A stretch of 64,000 nucleotides of DNA from Amphiura filiformis (lineage: Eukaryota; Echinodermata; Ophiuroidea; Amphilepidida; Amphiuridae), in assembly GCF_039555335.1 (NCBI RefSeq), contig NC_092635.1:68670058-68734057 (forward strand). Direction: 5' to 3'. Position numbers and translations under genes: made by a program. Positions 1-10,290 of this stretch are shown piece by piece. Numbering within the stretch: the stretch's first letter is position 1; every line of letters begins with the position of its first letter. The notes beneath the pieces were generated by a model. That model was not told the origin of the DNA and searched no databases. It was given only the letters and a program-made list of their open reading frames with translations.

Positions 1-496
1 CCTATAACTTGCTTTTCTGGCCAAAAATATTTTTTGAAAATTAAAAAAAAAAAAAGAATTTTTTTGGATGTCGACATGTGTTGATAACGGCACTAGTATA
101 CAGTGGCAGTGTGCAATGTTAAGGTTTATTGGTTTTGAACAAAAACTAAGCAACTAAAACCAATTTTGGCATTTGTGGTGTCATCTATTATGACAATCTA
201 CATTATGTGGTTGGATTAAAATACCATCCTAGCTAATGGTTGGTTAGTCACTAGTTTGCAACATACATGTCAACATACAACTATGTCTATCAAACAAAGG
301 ATTGGTATCCCAGCCATAATAATGTCCCTTCCACAATTTGTAATTAGAAAAAAAAGGCTTTTAAATCTGGTTTGGAATTGAACGATTTCCAACTTTAGGC
401 ATATTTCACATTTTTTCAATCAAATTACAATATTTGTAGATCAAAATATAACATTCCTCCTTGAAAGCTAATGTTCAGTCTTGTTATACTGCAACA
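1..496. other. AT-rich sequence, nothing recognised
   Basis: AT-rich DNA with no conserved reading frame, RNA gene or terminal repeat that I can recognise. If the PIP4K2 gene is intact, this lies within its intron 2 or further downstream. Confidence 0.4.
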
Positions 497-498
497 TA

Positions 499-796
499 CC
501 GTACTGACGCGAGTATAGTCCCACCTTCGAGTAAAGTCCCACCCCCAAATTTTCGAAAAATTTCAGAAATTAAAAAAAAAAAAATGCTAGGATCATTCAT
601 GGTTGACTTAAAAAAAAAAAAAAAAAAAATTTCAAGATATTTTGTATTTTTAATATGAAAATTGATACTTGGTATTCATGTCATAATCTATTAATGATTT
701 CAAAATGCATTCAAATTCAATGCATTTTGAAATCATTAATAGACTATGACATGAATACAAATTATCAATTTTCATATTGAAAATACAAAATATCTT

Positions 797-838
<42 letters not shown>

Positions 839-982
839 TTTATTTGAAATTTCTTTCTTTTTAGGGATTTTTACAAAACCGAAAAAATAAAAAACTTATT
901 GAAATTCGAGTATAGTCCCACCCCCCAATTTTGAAAAATGTTCACCCAAAAACGGGGTGGGACTATACTCGCGTCAGTACGG
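499..982. mobile_element. TA-flanked palindromic MITE (family TACCGTACTGACG)
   Basis: The left end CCGTACTGACGCGAGTATAG is repeated inverted at the right end, and both ends are flanked by TA (497-498 and 983-984). This is the pattern of Tc1/mariner-type non-autonomous elements. The core (about 655-790) is a near-perfect hairpin around position 717, bordered by A and T runs. A second, right-truncated copy lies at 15,776-15,995. There is no coding capacity; the short ORF over the left end is incidental. Confidence 0.8.
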
Positions 983-1552
983 TACTGTTAATTTCAATGC
1001 ATAATGAAAAGCAAATGTTGAATTTTGCATATATATTCTTCCCTCCATAAACTTTTTTGTGATGTGATGCTTGGAGCAATGACTGTTTTCTATTTAAAAT
1101 TATATTAAAATATTATTAATTTTGTCATTCAGTATGTCACACATTTATTTATTTCAATATATTATTTTATTTCATAATTTATTTACTTCTTTATTTCATT
1201 ATTTATTTATTTCAACGTTTGTACTTTCAACCTTTTTGAAGAGTCTTGGTCATTTCATTTCATAATCATCATAATTGTGCAGTTTTTGATTTAAAAAAAA
1301 TACCCCAAAAGGAACTAAATTGTGTGACAAGTTCCTTTCAGCATGTGACATATTTTCTTTGCCAAATGTAGCATAATAAGGCAAATAAAAACAAAGATAA
1401 TCATGAAGGTGATGACAGTCCATATTGCATCATTAAGTAGGATGCAACGAGGTCGGCACTTATTCCTAACGCATATCCCCCAGGATACGCAACTATGCAA
1501 TAAAAAGTCAAACCAGTAAACAATCGAGATGTTGCATATGAGCGCTGTGATT

Positions 1553-1832
1553 GGGCAATTCCATTTGAAATCCATACACCCCCTGTGGAAGATTTTGGAA
1601 ATATGTTCCACAGAGGGAGTATGAATTTTAAATGGATTAGCACATTAGACAGCTTCATTTGAAACTCACGCTCCCTCTGTGGACGATTCAGGTTGAATCT
1701 TGCTCAGAGGGTGTATGAAATTTAAATGGAGCTACCTAATGTGCTAATTCCATTCAAAATTCATACTTCCTCTGTAGAACATATTTCCAAAATCTTCCAC
1801 AGGGGGTGTGTGGATTTCAAATGGAATCGCCC
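1553..1832. mobile_element. Palindromic MITE, family 'TTGAAATCCATACACCCCC'
   Basis: The ends GGGCAATTCCATTTGAAATCC-like and its inverse at 1,812-1,832 form a long dyad. Inner blocks such as CTTCCACAGGGGGTGTGTGG are also mirrored. It is a longer, diverged member of the most abundant repeat family in the window. Other members are at 39,129, 44,041, 48,085, 49,841, 52,231, 52,708 and 58,003. It is non-coding and should fold into a cruciform or RNA hairpin. Confidence 0.75.
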
Positions 1833-2261
1833 ATTTCAAGGGCTTGCTAGCTATGCTATGTAGGTACATGTAGCTAGCTTAGCCTAGGGCTGTTGACTAT
1901 CAACTGGTATGTTATTATCTGTACATATATTGTTGATAGGCCTGGCAATCATGACAACCACACCAAGGGGAAATAGTAAGCATTTTGATTGGTGATCAAA
2001 GATGTTCTTTCAAATACACTTCTATAACACACACAATGCATCACGCGCAAGCAGTATGGATCCTCGCATGAAGTACCTAGCGTAGAGTGTGTGTTTATTT
2101 TTAGTCTGTACTCAATATAAATGTTCATTATGATGTGTTGATTTGTAAATAGTAATGCAAATTTTATACCTATGCAAATTTTATACCTAATAAGCAAATT
2201 AGTTGCTGAGTTATCTCAATTTTAACGGGAAGGGGGATTGGGGATGAAAAGGGGGAGGGAC

Positions 2262-2345
2262 CCTGTAGTTTATTTGTTTAAATGGTTGCTCTCTGTGGAG
2301 ACACACTTGGGTCCTGATGGAACCAGGTTATAACAGAGATGTAAG
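2262..2345. repeat. Dispersed repeat abutting the DIRS left end
   Basis: The block with GTTTAAATGGTTGCTC and TTGGGTCCTGATGGAACCAG resembles 61,463-61,545 (GTTTAAACGGTCGCTCC, TTGGGTCCTGATGGGACCAG). It may be part of an older repeat into which the DIRS element inserted. The matching right flank was not recognised after 9,406. Confidence 0.45.
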
Positions 2346-2545
2346 TAGTCCCAAACAAAAATGTTTGGTAGACTCATAACCGGGTGCGATCTTACCTTTC
2401 CGATGTTGATTAAGATACTTCTTGCATCGATCCCGAGATGCGGAAAAACCAATAGTCATTTTGTCCCACATAAATGAATAAATAACAAAAACCCCCGAGC
2501 CCCCGGTGGACTCACCCAAAAGGTGACGCCACACCATATGATCGC
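2346..2545. repeat. DIRS inverted terminal repeat (3' end of element)
   Basis: 2,391-2,545 matches the reverse complement of 9,234-9,402 almost throughout. Shared landmarks are GATGTTGATTAAGATA, GATCCCGAGATGCGGAAAAA, TTTTGTCCCACATAAATGAA and GGACTCACCCAAAAGGTGAC. The outer 2,346-2,400 differs from the right end, as expected in DIRS elements where the two outer tips are distinct. Confidence 0.88.
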
Positions 2546-2602
2546 CCTTATCCGACTTGGGATCCCCTACCGGACCAAACTTGTAGGGGTGGCGGGGTCG
2601 GG

Positions 2603-2728
2603 ATAATCAACATCGGAAAGGTAAGATCGCGACCGTTATGAGTCTACCAAACATTTTTGTTTGGGACTAGACTCAGTACACCGGTCGATCTTACCGCTTC
2701 GATGTTGATTAAGATACTTCTTGCATCA
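2603..2728. repeat. DIRS internal complementary region (circle junction template)
   Basis: 2,603-2,669 is the reverse complement of the left outer end (2,346-2,412: CCAAACAAAAATGTTTGGTA). 2,664-2,728 is the complement of the right outer end (9,360-9,406: CCGGTGTACTGAGTC read inverted). The two halves meet at GGGACTAGACTCAG. In DIRS-1 models this region templates joining of the two ends into a circle. Confidence 0.85.
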
Positions 2729-3065
2729 ACATCTGAAAGATCGATCTAGCAAGTAACCGACGGATGGAGGTACAAGATTGGTCAGCATCAGATCAGGGAT
2801 CGGGAGCGGGTAACGATGGTTTTCGCGAGGTCAGAAAATATTTTCCCCAACGGACGAGAAACAAAAAGACCACGCGATCACAGACATAAACCTCCTTACT
2901 TAATAAGTTTGGTGGTTAAGAATAGCGACACTGGTTCTTACCATGCTGAGTATTCTGTATAGTCTGAAAACCTGGTACCCGTACACCACCGTATTATGAT
3001 CGCCCGAACAATGTCCCGGTAAACCTCCCGCCCCGTCTCTGATTACTAACGTAAACGGAAGTATC

Positions 3066-3961
3066 GTAGAGAAGGGCGAAGGTGGCTTCCGGGACACCGC
3101 CTGCTAGATCTCCTCGAGGGACAACCGAACGGTATACCCAAGATGATGAGATAGCTCGTGTCGAGTGGGTCGTGGGACGCTTGAAACCTTCGCGATCCCC
3201 GGACCCCACCAACACCTGGACCAGCCATTGCGACAGCGGCTGGACCGAAAGGCTCTGTAAGGGTGATGAATGCGGTCGTGAGTCCTCGCAAGGCTTGTGT
3301 TGGAAGAAATAGTGCTGCAGCGCCTTATCGGACACCCCAGCCTATCTTTGGCTTCAGCCGAACCTTGCCCAACCCTGGGGATTGGAGAGGGACGAATGTC
3401 GGTATGCACCGCGCCCGCTCAGTAGTCACGAGAACAGAGCGCCCGAAACAGTGTCGCTCCAGTGTTTGTGAACACGGAAGCTAACCTCGAGACCGTGTGC
3501 AACTCAGCACCGCCGTCCCGAAGCCAACGCCAAACCTGAAAGCCATCTTGAGAGTTACGTATTTAAGCGTCGCTTTTGACGGAAGGTCAAAAGGGTGACC
3601 CTTAAAGTAATCTAAGACTGTGTTGGGATCCCTTAGGAGGATCACTTTCCTTTTGGTAGACACTCGCTGAACATACCGTCGAGGCGTAGACTAATAAGGT
3701 AACCATCGGCTATGATAGTCGGTGAATGGAGAGGACAGCTGACTTATAGCTGGCCCCAGTGGCCCGCTGAAGTCTTGCTTGGAACTTTTCTGTCAGAAAC
3801 TCCGGAACTAGCAGCACAGAGGCTCTAGCGGGAGAGCTATTTGTCTCATTGCACCAAGCGTAGTATGGAGCCAGACTCTGGCTATACGCACGGAGGGTAG
3901 ACTTCCGTCTAGCCCCGGCGATGAGAAAAACAGCTTCTGATGAAAAGTATCCCTCCGCTGC
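3066..3961 (-). pseudogene. DIRS tyrosine recombinase (frameshifted)
   Basis: Three reading-frame pieces together resemble the integrase of YR retrotransposons. The N-terminal core-binding part starts near 3,961 (ARRKSTLRAYSQSLAPYYAWC-like helix, then PEFLTEKFQ and YKSAVLSIHR). A middle part near 3,481-3,663 contains VLDYFKGHPFDLPSKATLK. The C-terminal catalytic part contains HSTRAISSSW (the H-x2-R box, near 3,165) and TFALLYDTSVY, whose tyrosine at 3,066-3,068 is the expected nucleophile. The enzyme would join the circular cDNA to the genome. Frame changes between the pieces make it a pseudogene. The first catalytic arginine was not located with confidence. Confidence 0.8.
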
Positions 3962-3989
3962 GCGTTCCCTGGTAAGGGCCATGCAGCTA

Positions 3990-5507
3990 ACTACAGGTGC
4001 TCTAGTGATAGACTGGTACCTCCGCTCCGGGCATCCGGAGTAGATCTGGTACTGGGAGTGCCAGCGTGCCTTGCCGCTAGCAGAATGACAATGCAGTCTT
4101 CCCACCCGATCTTGGCCACTACCCTCATGAGTAGTGAGATCGGAGGGACTGCATAAGCTGTCACCCCTCCCCAGTCTATGGACAGAGCGTCCACGGTGAA
4201 TGCTTGGGGGTCCGTGACCCTTGAGCAGTACACCGGCAGTAGATGATTGCGATGAGATGCGACTAGATCTTTCGAGGGTGGTACATCCCTTGAAGATCGT
4301 CTGAGCGACTTCTGCGGAGCAAGGGACCATTCTGCTGGTCCCGACACCCTTCCTCGTGACAGATTGTGCGCGAGGATGCTGGTGACGCCAGCGATGTGTA
4401 TCGCTCATCGTAATCTGCCTGAACTTGCACCACCCTATCAGGTGTCGTGCATGCAGGCTCAATCGTGGTGGCCCGGAGTCCCCTTGTCTGTTGGGGTAGG
4501 CTACCACGGTTGTGTTATCCGTCAGGACAACGGTATGTGATTCCACGATCACCTCCTCGTAAGCGAGGGAGGTTGATGTGAAACTCTGTCTCTATGGCCC
4601 CATAGGCCCGAGACGGAGTCTCCGTGGATGTGGACCCCCAGCCCGCTTTTGGCGCTATGGTCGTCACTACGTGACATACCGGGGTGCAGGAAACCTGACA
4701 CCCTGGGTCAAATTGGGCTGATGGGTCCACCACCAGAGTTTCTCTCGCGATCTCCGACAACGGAACCGCGAGGGATATTGGTGACGACTGGGCCTGCAAG
4801 CAGGCTAGAAGGTGTAGTTGGGTAAGCCTAACGTAGAAACGGCAGTACAGTACGAGGTCTACCATACTGGCCATTAGGCCTACCACCTTCATCCATGCCA
4901 CAGCGGGTTTTGCCCGAGACTCGGCCAAGAGACAGGCACACCGCACCATGTTCGTCACCCGCTCGGGTGAGAGCACCGCGAACCCCTCCGTGAGGGTGAT
5001 CTGGGCCCCTACAAATAGTGGTGATCTGCGTCGGGACCACGCTGGACTTTTTGAGCTGATCAAAAATCCAGGGTCCGCACCCCACGGACTATCAACCCCA
5101 TGAGACCCGTAGTCTTCAGTGGAGTGCGTCCGTATATGAGCCAAACGTCCAGGTAGCAACTGATGTTGACACCCCTGTGCTTCAGGTACGCTGCCACCGC
5201 TCTGACCAAGAGTGTTAAACACCCTGGGAGAGATGGACAGGCCGGATGGCCGGTATCAAAACTGGTAATTTTGATCCTGTACCTAGAAGCGCAGATGCCT
5301 CCGATCTTGAGAGGCGATTGGCATATGCAGATAGGCGTCCGAGGGATCTAGCGATGCTGTTCCCATGCCCCTGATGGAGCAGGCTAGCACCGAGGCGAGA
5401 GTCCCCATTCTGAACCTCTTGGGCCTGAAGAACGTGTTCAACAGTCTGCGGTTCCGGATGGGGCTACCGTCGCCGGTCTTCCTTGGAGCCAATGGCTCCA
5501 AGATCAC
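3990..5507 (-). pseudogene. DIRS reverse transcriptase / RNase H (frameshifted)
   Basis: RT palm motifs are visible on the minus strand: RFRMGTLASVL followed by SLDPSDAYLHMPI (first catalytic Asp near 5,346-5,348). The active-site box near 5,136-5,157 reads CYLDVWLI, so the second Asp of the usual YLDDW box is Val. Then come FLISSKS and GAQITLTEGF, and RNase H features LTDNTTVVAY and, in another frame, HNLSRGRVSG with AEWSL. A conserved post-RNase H stretch (DALSIDWGG, YAVPP) follows near 4,100-4,200. At least two frame changes, near 4,400 and 4,010, break the ORF. The order RT-RH before YR is typical of DIRS elements. The enzyme would have copied the element RNA, but this copy should be inactive. 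Confidence 0.82.
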
Positions 5508-8500
5508 CAGTAGAACGGGGGTAGAGGTGAGCAGGACAATCGCCCGCGCTTCGCGTGAGAAGCTGTGTGATCCCTGTCAGTAGTGCCCGACGCTGGGGGC
5601 CGTCTGACGGCACTACTGTGGACCTCTGAAATGTGCAGATGAATGTGGGGAGACTGGGTTGCCAGTCTGTAACCCCACTCACCACTGACCATACCCAGGC
5701 GCTCAAAGAGATGGTTTCCCACCTCTGGGTGAAAGCCATAGCGGTCGCCCACTGGGAGATCCCCTGTGGAAAAACCGCTGAGCCCCCCAGGAATGCTCTG
5801 CCTAGCTTCCCTTGGAAGAGCGCTTGCTCTTCTTCGGGCTTGCCAGCTGTTCCTGTGCTACCCTTGCGCCTCCCAGAAATGGGTGCTGCAGAGGTAGTGG
5901 GCTCGGGTACTGTTGGTGGTGCACGGCCTGCTGAAGTCGGAGCTCCTACCCATGGTAAGGGTAGTTTCCGACCTCTTCAGAGTGCTCCCGTTGGTAGCTT
6001 CTTTGCACGGTCCTCCACCGTAGCGCAGAAGCATCCAAAGAGAAAAAGGACCCTGCCTTTCCATCGCGTTGAGCGATTGGAGTGGCAGGCCCCTCCCCGG
6101 CGCTGAGTGGACACCCTATGGGCTAGGCCCATGGAGCTCTCGTTGAGGCTAGCTGTTAGCACCGCTAATAGGCTCACCTCGCGGAAGAGCTCAGATGTTG
6201 TCTGAGCGTGATACGCTTGCGACATCTGGGTCCCTCTCGGATCCCCTCAGGTAGGTCCGTGGTCCTCCCGCGTTACACGCAGAGGAAGCGTGCAAGCACG
6301 CGGCGTCATAGCTCTACTGAGCTCGACAGCCCCACGATATCTACCCGTGAGGTTTGCCGGGAATGAGAGTGTAGGCGTCGCCTGTGAGGAAGCAGCAGCT
6401 GAGCATCCTACTGAAAGGATCCCCTGGTCCTCCTCCATGGACTCCCCCTTAGGGGGTGTCCGGAGGAAGATCAGTGCTGTTGCTCCCCTCGCGGGCCAGC
6501 GGGGGAAGGAGATTGTAGTGATGTCACTACCGGACTCAGCTTCCGACTCCTTTCCTCGCCCACAGTATCCGTGATCATGCTCCGATGATGACGGTAACTG
6601 AGGACGGGCATCTGAAAGCGGGTAAGAAGGCATAACCACTGTGTGGCTCGCCGACTACCTGCCAGCAGAAGAGGGAGGACTCCCGCAAGACCCTGAGGTA
6701 TCCGCCATGGCACCACTGGGTCCGCCTGCTCTCGCAGCCGTCGTCCTAGCGCTTAGCAGCACGGGCCTACCCTGATCAAGATCTGGGTTAGCCCCATGCC
6801 GGCTGGCCTGGTCAACAGCTGATGTTGGTACTGCGTGGCCATCGCTAGGCGACACTTGCCACGGAGCTAGGCCGTGGAAGAAACACCCTGCGGCGGGTAC
6901 CACGGGCATACCCGCCGCAGCTGACCCTGAAAGGATCCGCCACCAGGGTAACCCCATGGTACTGCAGTACCAGCACCGCCTCCCCTTGTTGCCACAGAGA
7001 CTGTGGCGACTAAAGCGGTGCTGCGGATACCGAGCGGTATCAGCGTGGGTACCCGTGAGGGTTCCCAACTGTGGACCGCTGTACCCTCGCCACACTGCGT
7101 TCCCTGTTTTGGGGGATCACGCTGTGTGCTGGCGTGGTACCGGCGCGGCACTAGCGTAGGTGCCCGTGAGGGCTCCCGGCTGTGTACCACTGTACCCATG
7201 CCTCACTGCGTTCCCCGCAAAGGGATCAAGCCGTGTGTATGGGTACCCCGCTATACCGGCTGTCCCTTGGCTAGAGGGAGCTTGCCTAGTACCACGGGTA
7301 GCTGAGCGTGTATACCCCCGATCAATCACCTCGCCACCTGAATAGGCAGCGTCAATCAATGGAGCTATGCCCTGTTGATTTGACAGTGATCGATCAAGAG
7401 AGGGTAATTGACCCATTGACGGTAATGGATCACCCACGCTCCGCTGGCTCTCGAGGACATAAGTGGGTTGTTGATCAGCTAGGCTGTTCAAGCTACTTAC
7501 TGTACCCTCTAGAGCTTCGCCCAAGGTCGCTGTGTGTGGCGGACCACTCACGGCAGCTATGGGCGGGTGCATAGCGGCTACCACTGAAGTCAAGCCGTAG
7601 CTCGTCTTTGTAGCTGCCACCGAATGCACCGGGGTCGCTGTCCCGTGAGAGACTGCGAGCCCAACCCCTGAATAATCGCCAGCCAGTCCCTGTGGACAGC
7701 CAGCAGCTATTCTAGGGCCCAGGGTATCACTCGGCGGTCCCGCCATGGAACGCTGCCGTGTGACAACCCCAGTTGGTTCTGCTAAGACTACACCCACAGC
7801 GTTAGCCGCGGTATCGTCTCTGCTGAACCCATGCATGCTAGGGTTCAACCCAGGCAAGCCCGGGTACCCTTGCATGCTGCCCGTCGCTGGCTACTACTGT
7901 GGCTGTTTGAGCCTGTAGATATGCCTGCAACAGGCGGGTGTCCTCCTGCTAAAAACCCGTGAGGATTTTCGCTAGAGGACTGGTATCCTCCTGCTACAAA
8001 CCCGCTAGGGTTTTCGCTGGTGGTTACCGCTCTGCTGCCTGCTACTTTGCTCCGACGTATAGTCAGTGCTTTCGCTGGCTGCTGAGCCTTTGGACGCGCT
8101 TAGCAGTCCCCGAAGGAACCGCCTGCTTGTCCGGGGACCGGAGCCCCTTAAGCAGACCTGCCATGACCCATAGGGGCTGTCACAGCAGAATCTACCGTGA
8201 TCGACTGGTATCCTCCTGCTGCAAAACCCGCTAGGGTTTTCGCTGGGGGTTACCGCTCTGCTGCCTGCTACTTTGCTCCGACGTATAGTCAGTGCTTTCG
8301 CTGGCTGCTGAGCCTTTGGACGCGCTTAGCAGTCCCGAAGGAACCGCCTGCTTGTCCGGGGACCGGAGCCCCTTAAGCAGACCTGCCATGACCCATAGGG
8401 GCTGTCACAGCAGAATCCACCGTGTCGACCTTACCAGTGCCCTTGGTAGATTTCTTCTTCGTCTTATGGCGATGACGGAGCCTATCCAAATCGTCAAGCT

Positions 8501-8790
8501 GGAACTCGGAGAGTCCTAAGCAAAAGAAAGACATCTAGAAGATCGTGAGCACTCCCTGTGGGTGAAACAGAGCGGGTGTGGGTCCCGCTCCGTCACCAGG
8601 GAAGGGCAAGCCCGACAGGGCCGAGGCGAAGCGAGGAGAAAGGGAGGGGGCACTACCCCCCAACACGCCGACTCAAGCCCAGTAAGCAAACCTGAGCACG
8701 GAGGCTGGTCGCTAACGTTAGTGGTAAAGTAAGGACTGGCTAACTTTATTACTAAAATGTCAGACGGGTCCCTACCAATCCCCACCGTAT
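5508..8790 (-). other. DIRS gag-like region, unrecognised and broken
   Basis: GC-rich region upstream of RT in the element's orientation. Minus-strand frames are open in pieces (for example 7,875-7,117, rich in Gly, Pro, Thr and Ala, with the repeated motif GYSGTQPGALTGT). A lysine-rich stretch (KTKKKSTKGTGK) lies near 8,440-8,460. This position normally encodes a Gag-like nucleocapsid protein, but there is no recognisable domain. Around 7,000-7,220 there are diverged repeats of about 120 bp (GTACCCGTGAGGGTTCCC and similar). Confidence 0.5.
7978..8427. repeat. Tandem duplication of about 225 bp within the DIRS gag region
   Basis: GACTGGTATCCTCCTGCT starts at 7,978 and again at 8,203. The two units stay nearly identical through CACAGCAGAATC. 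A partial third unit (TCCTCCTGCTAAAAACCCG) lies at about 7,940-7,972. The few differences suggest a recent duplication in this copy or in its parent. Confidence 0.85.
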
Positions 8791-9233
8791 GAATATCTGA
8801 TTAACTCGTCTTTATTGGACGGTAATGAAGACATAACGATAGAGTAATCACCCTAACATAGCAACAATAACCTACCGTACATGAAATACAATGTGTATGT
8901 ACAAACATCTATTGTAACTTACAGGCTGCAATGGTTGTTTTACGTGGGAAACAAAATGAATGGCGCCAACGAAGCGGCCATTTTGAATTGCTCGTGTGTC
9001 CCGTGATACAAAGCGGAGGCACGATATGTAGCTAAGTTTTGGATCGTTTTTGTCACTTTTTCGTCAGAAAATGCCGTCAAAACTATCCTCAACCCGAACA
9101 ATACCGGTTTGGTTTTACCTAAGGTGTGAAACTACAATCAGTATATCTCGCCTTTGGTCGAGAAATTGATACACAGTGCTATGAACAATCGATAGGCACG
9201 TCTGTGTCAGTCGGAGACCAAGGAGGATAAAGC
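8791..9233. other. DIRS 5' leader, no coding recognised
   Basis: Lower-GC stretch between the right terminal repeat and the gag-like region. It probably contains the element's promoter and leader. I see no specific motif. Confidence 0.35.
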
Positions 9234-9406
9234 GATCATATGGTGTGACGTCACCTTTTGGGTGAGTCCACCGGGGATCGGGGTTTTTGTTATTTATTCA
9301 TTTATGTGGGACAAAATGACTATTGGTTTTTCCGCATCTCGGGATCGATGCAAGAATTATCTTAATCAACATCGGAAACGGTAAGATCGACCGGTGTACT
9401 GAGTCT
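9234..9406. repeat. DIRS inverted terminal repeat (5' end of element)
   Basis: Inverted copy of 2,391-2,545. It ends at GTACTGAGTCT (9,406), which is exactly where the internal complementary region stops matching. This fixes the element's right boundary. Confidence 0.88.
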
Positions 9407-9794
9407 GAGGAAACAATCCACTCCCTGAAAAACATGCGAGCCTAAGGTGAGCACCTCGCCAAATTTCTGGAATTCCAGGGGTGCAAGGGGGCTTGTCCAG
9501 GGAATAGGCTGCAGGGTATCACCCCCCTCAAAAAAAGTTGTTGTTTTTTGCTCTTTTTGTGACAAATTATCATCATCCAATTCGGGAATGTAAAAAAAAA
9601 TAAAAATTACATTTCCGAATAAGCAAGGTAAATAAAGAAGGCCACACTCCCAACAAATCCTGTGAACAATTTTTTAGTGTCATTCTTTGGGAAATTTTTA
9701 ACTAAATTTAACTTGCAACCAAATTGGGGTGGGATAAGACAGCTGCATAAAATTAAAATGTTTACATTTTAAAATGATTGTTGACTTTGTTAAT

Positions 9795-10290
9795 TAAATA
9801 TCAAATTTGAATAATTTGCCATAAAATTTGTATTATACCGTATTTCATCAAATAAACGTCCCGGGCGTTACATTTTCCCAAGGGGGGTATTCAAGGTCAA
9901 TTTTAGAACGATAATTCCCATTAAAATCATTAGGTAAACTTAAAACTCACGCTCAAATGACGAACTATGAACTAGAAACACTGACTTCTGATTCACTTCC
10001 GGGTTTCCAATCCAGATTTTCGCCAATTATTGACGCTATTATCGACCATGTGAGCAACTTGGTAAGCTTACGACACAGGATAGCAGGGACATATCGGGAT
10101 TTTTGAAACATCTTGGTTGAAAAAAAAAGTGGTGGGGGCGTTTATTTGAGGGGGGCGACTATTTGACGAAATACGGTATTGCGAATTTCAAAAAATCAAA
10201 ATTATTTGATATCAGAAAGCCATTCCTTGTATTCAGAATGTAATTCGATGTCTGATGTACTCTCAGCACCACAAAACATTGTGTGCAAAT
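9795..10290. mobile_element. Fragment of the TTAA palindromic MITE, interrupted
   Basis: 9,795-9,837 (AATTTGCCATAAAATTTGTA) and 10,177-10,290 (AAAATTATTTGATATCAGAA) match the right half of the elements at 27,846-28,489 and 59,067-59,729. They become contiguous when the insert 9,838-10,176 is removed. The rest of the element is missing. Confidence 0.7.
9838..10176. mobile_element. TA-flanked MITE (CCGTATTTCATCAAATAAACG)
   Basis: The terminal inverted repeats CCGTATTTCATCAAATA and TATTTGACGAAATACGG are flanked by TA (9,836-9,837 and 10,177-10,178). It is inserted into the older MITE fragment around it. The termini resemble those of 13,766-14,164, with the shared internal motif AAACGCCCCGGG, so the two are sub-families. 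Confidence 0.82.

Larger units (their letters stand above)
2346..9406 (-). mobile_element. DIRS-type tyrosine-recombinase retrotransposon (degraded)
   Basis: Retroelement of about 7.06 kb read from right to left. Order along the minus strand: inverted terminal repeat (9,406-9,234), leader and gag-like region, reverse transcriptase plus RNase H (about 5,507-3,990), tyrosine recombinase (about 3,961-3,066), internal complementary region (2,603-2,728) and the other inverted terminal repeat (2,545-2,346). Inverted terminal repeats together with an internal region complementary to both outer ends are diagnostic of DIRS elements. These integrate by a tyrosine recombinase through a circular intermediate and make no target duplication. 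The element is much more GC-rich than its surroundings. Coding frames are broken by several frameshifts and one RT catalytic residue is replaced, so this copy is not autonomous. It lies in the same orientation as PIP4K2, probably inside intron 2. I did not recognise a DIRS methyltransferase domain. Confidence 0.9.

Noticed and set aside
461-658. 65-codon ORF at the left end
   Set aside because: It spans the left terminus of a MITE and poly-A tracts, with lysine runs from AAA repeats.
3082-3484. Plus-strand ORFs in the DIRS region
   Set aside because: They are antisense shadows of the tyrosine recombinase, which reads on the minus strand with catalytic motifs.
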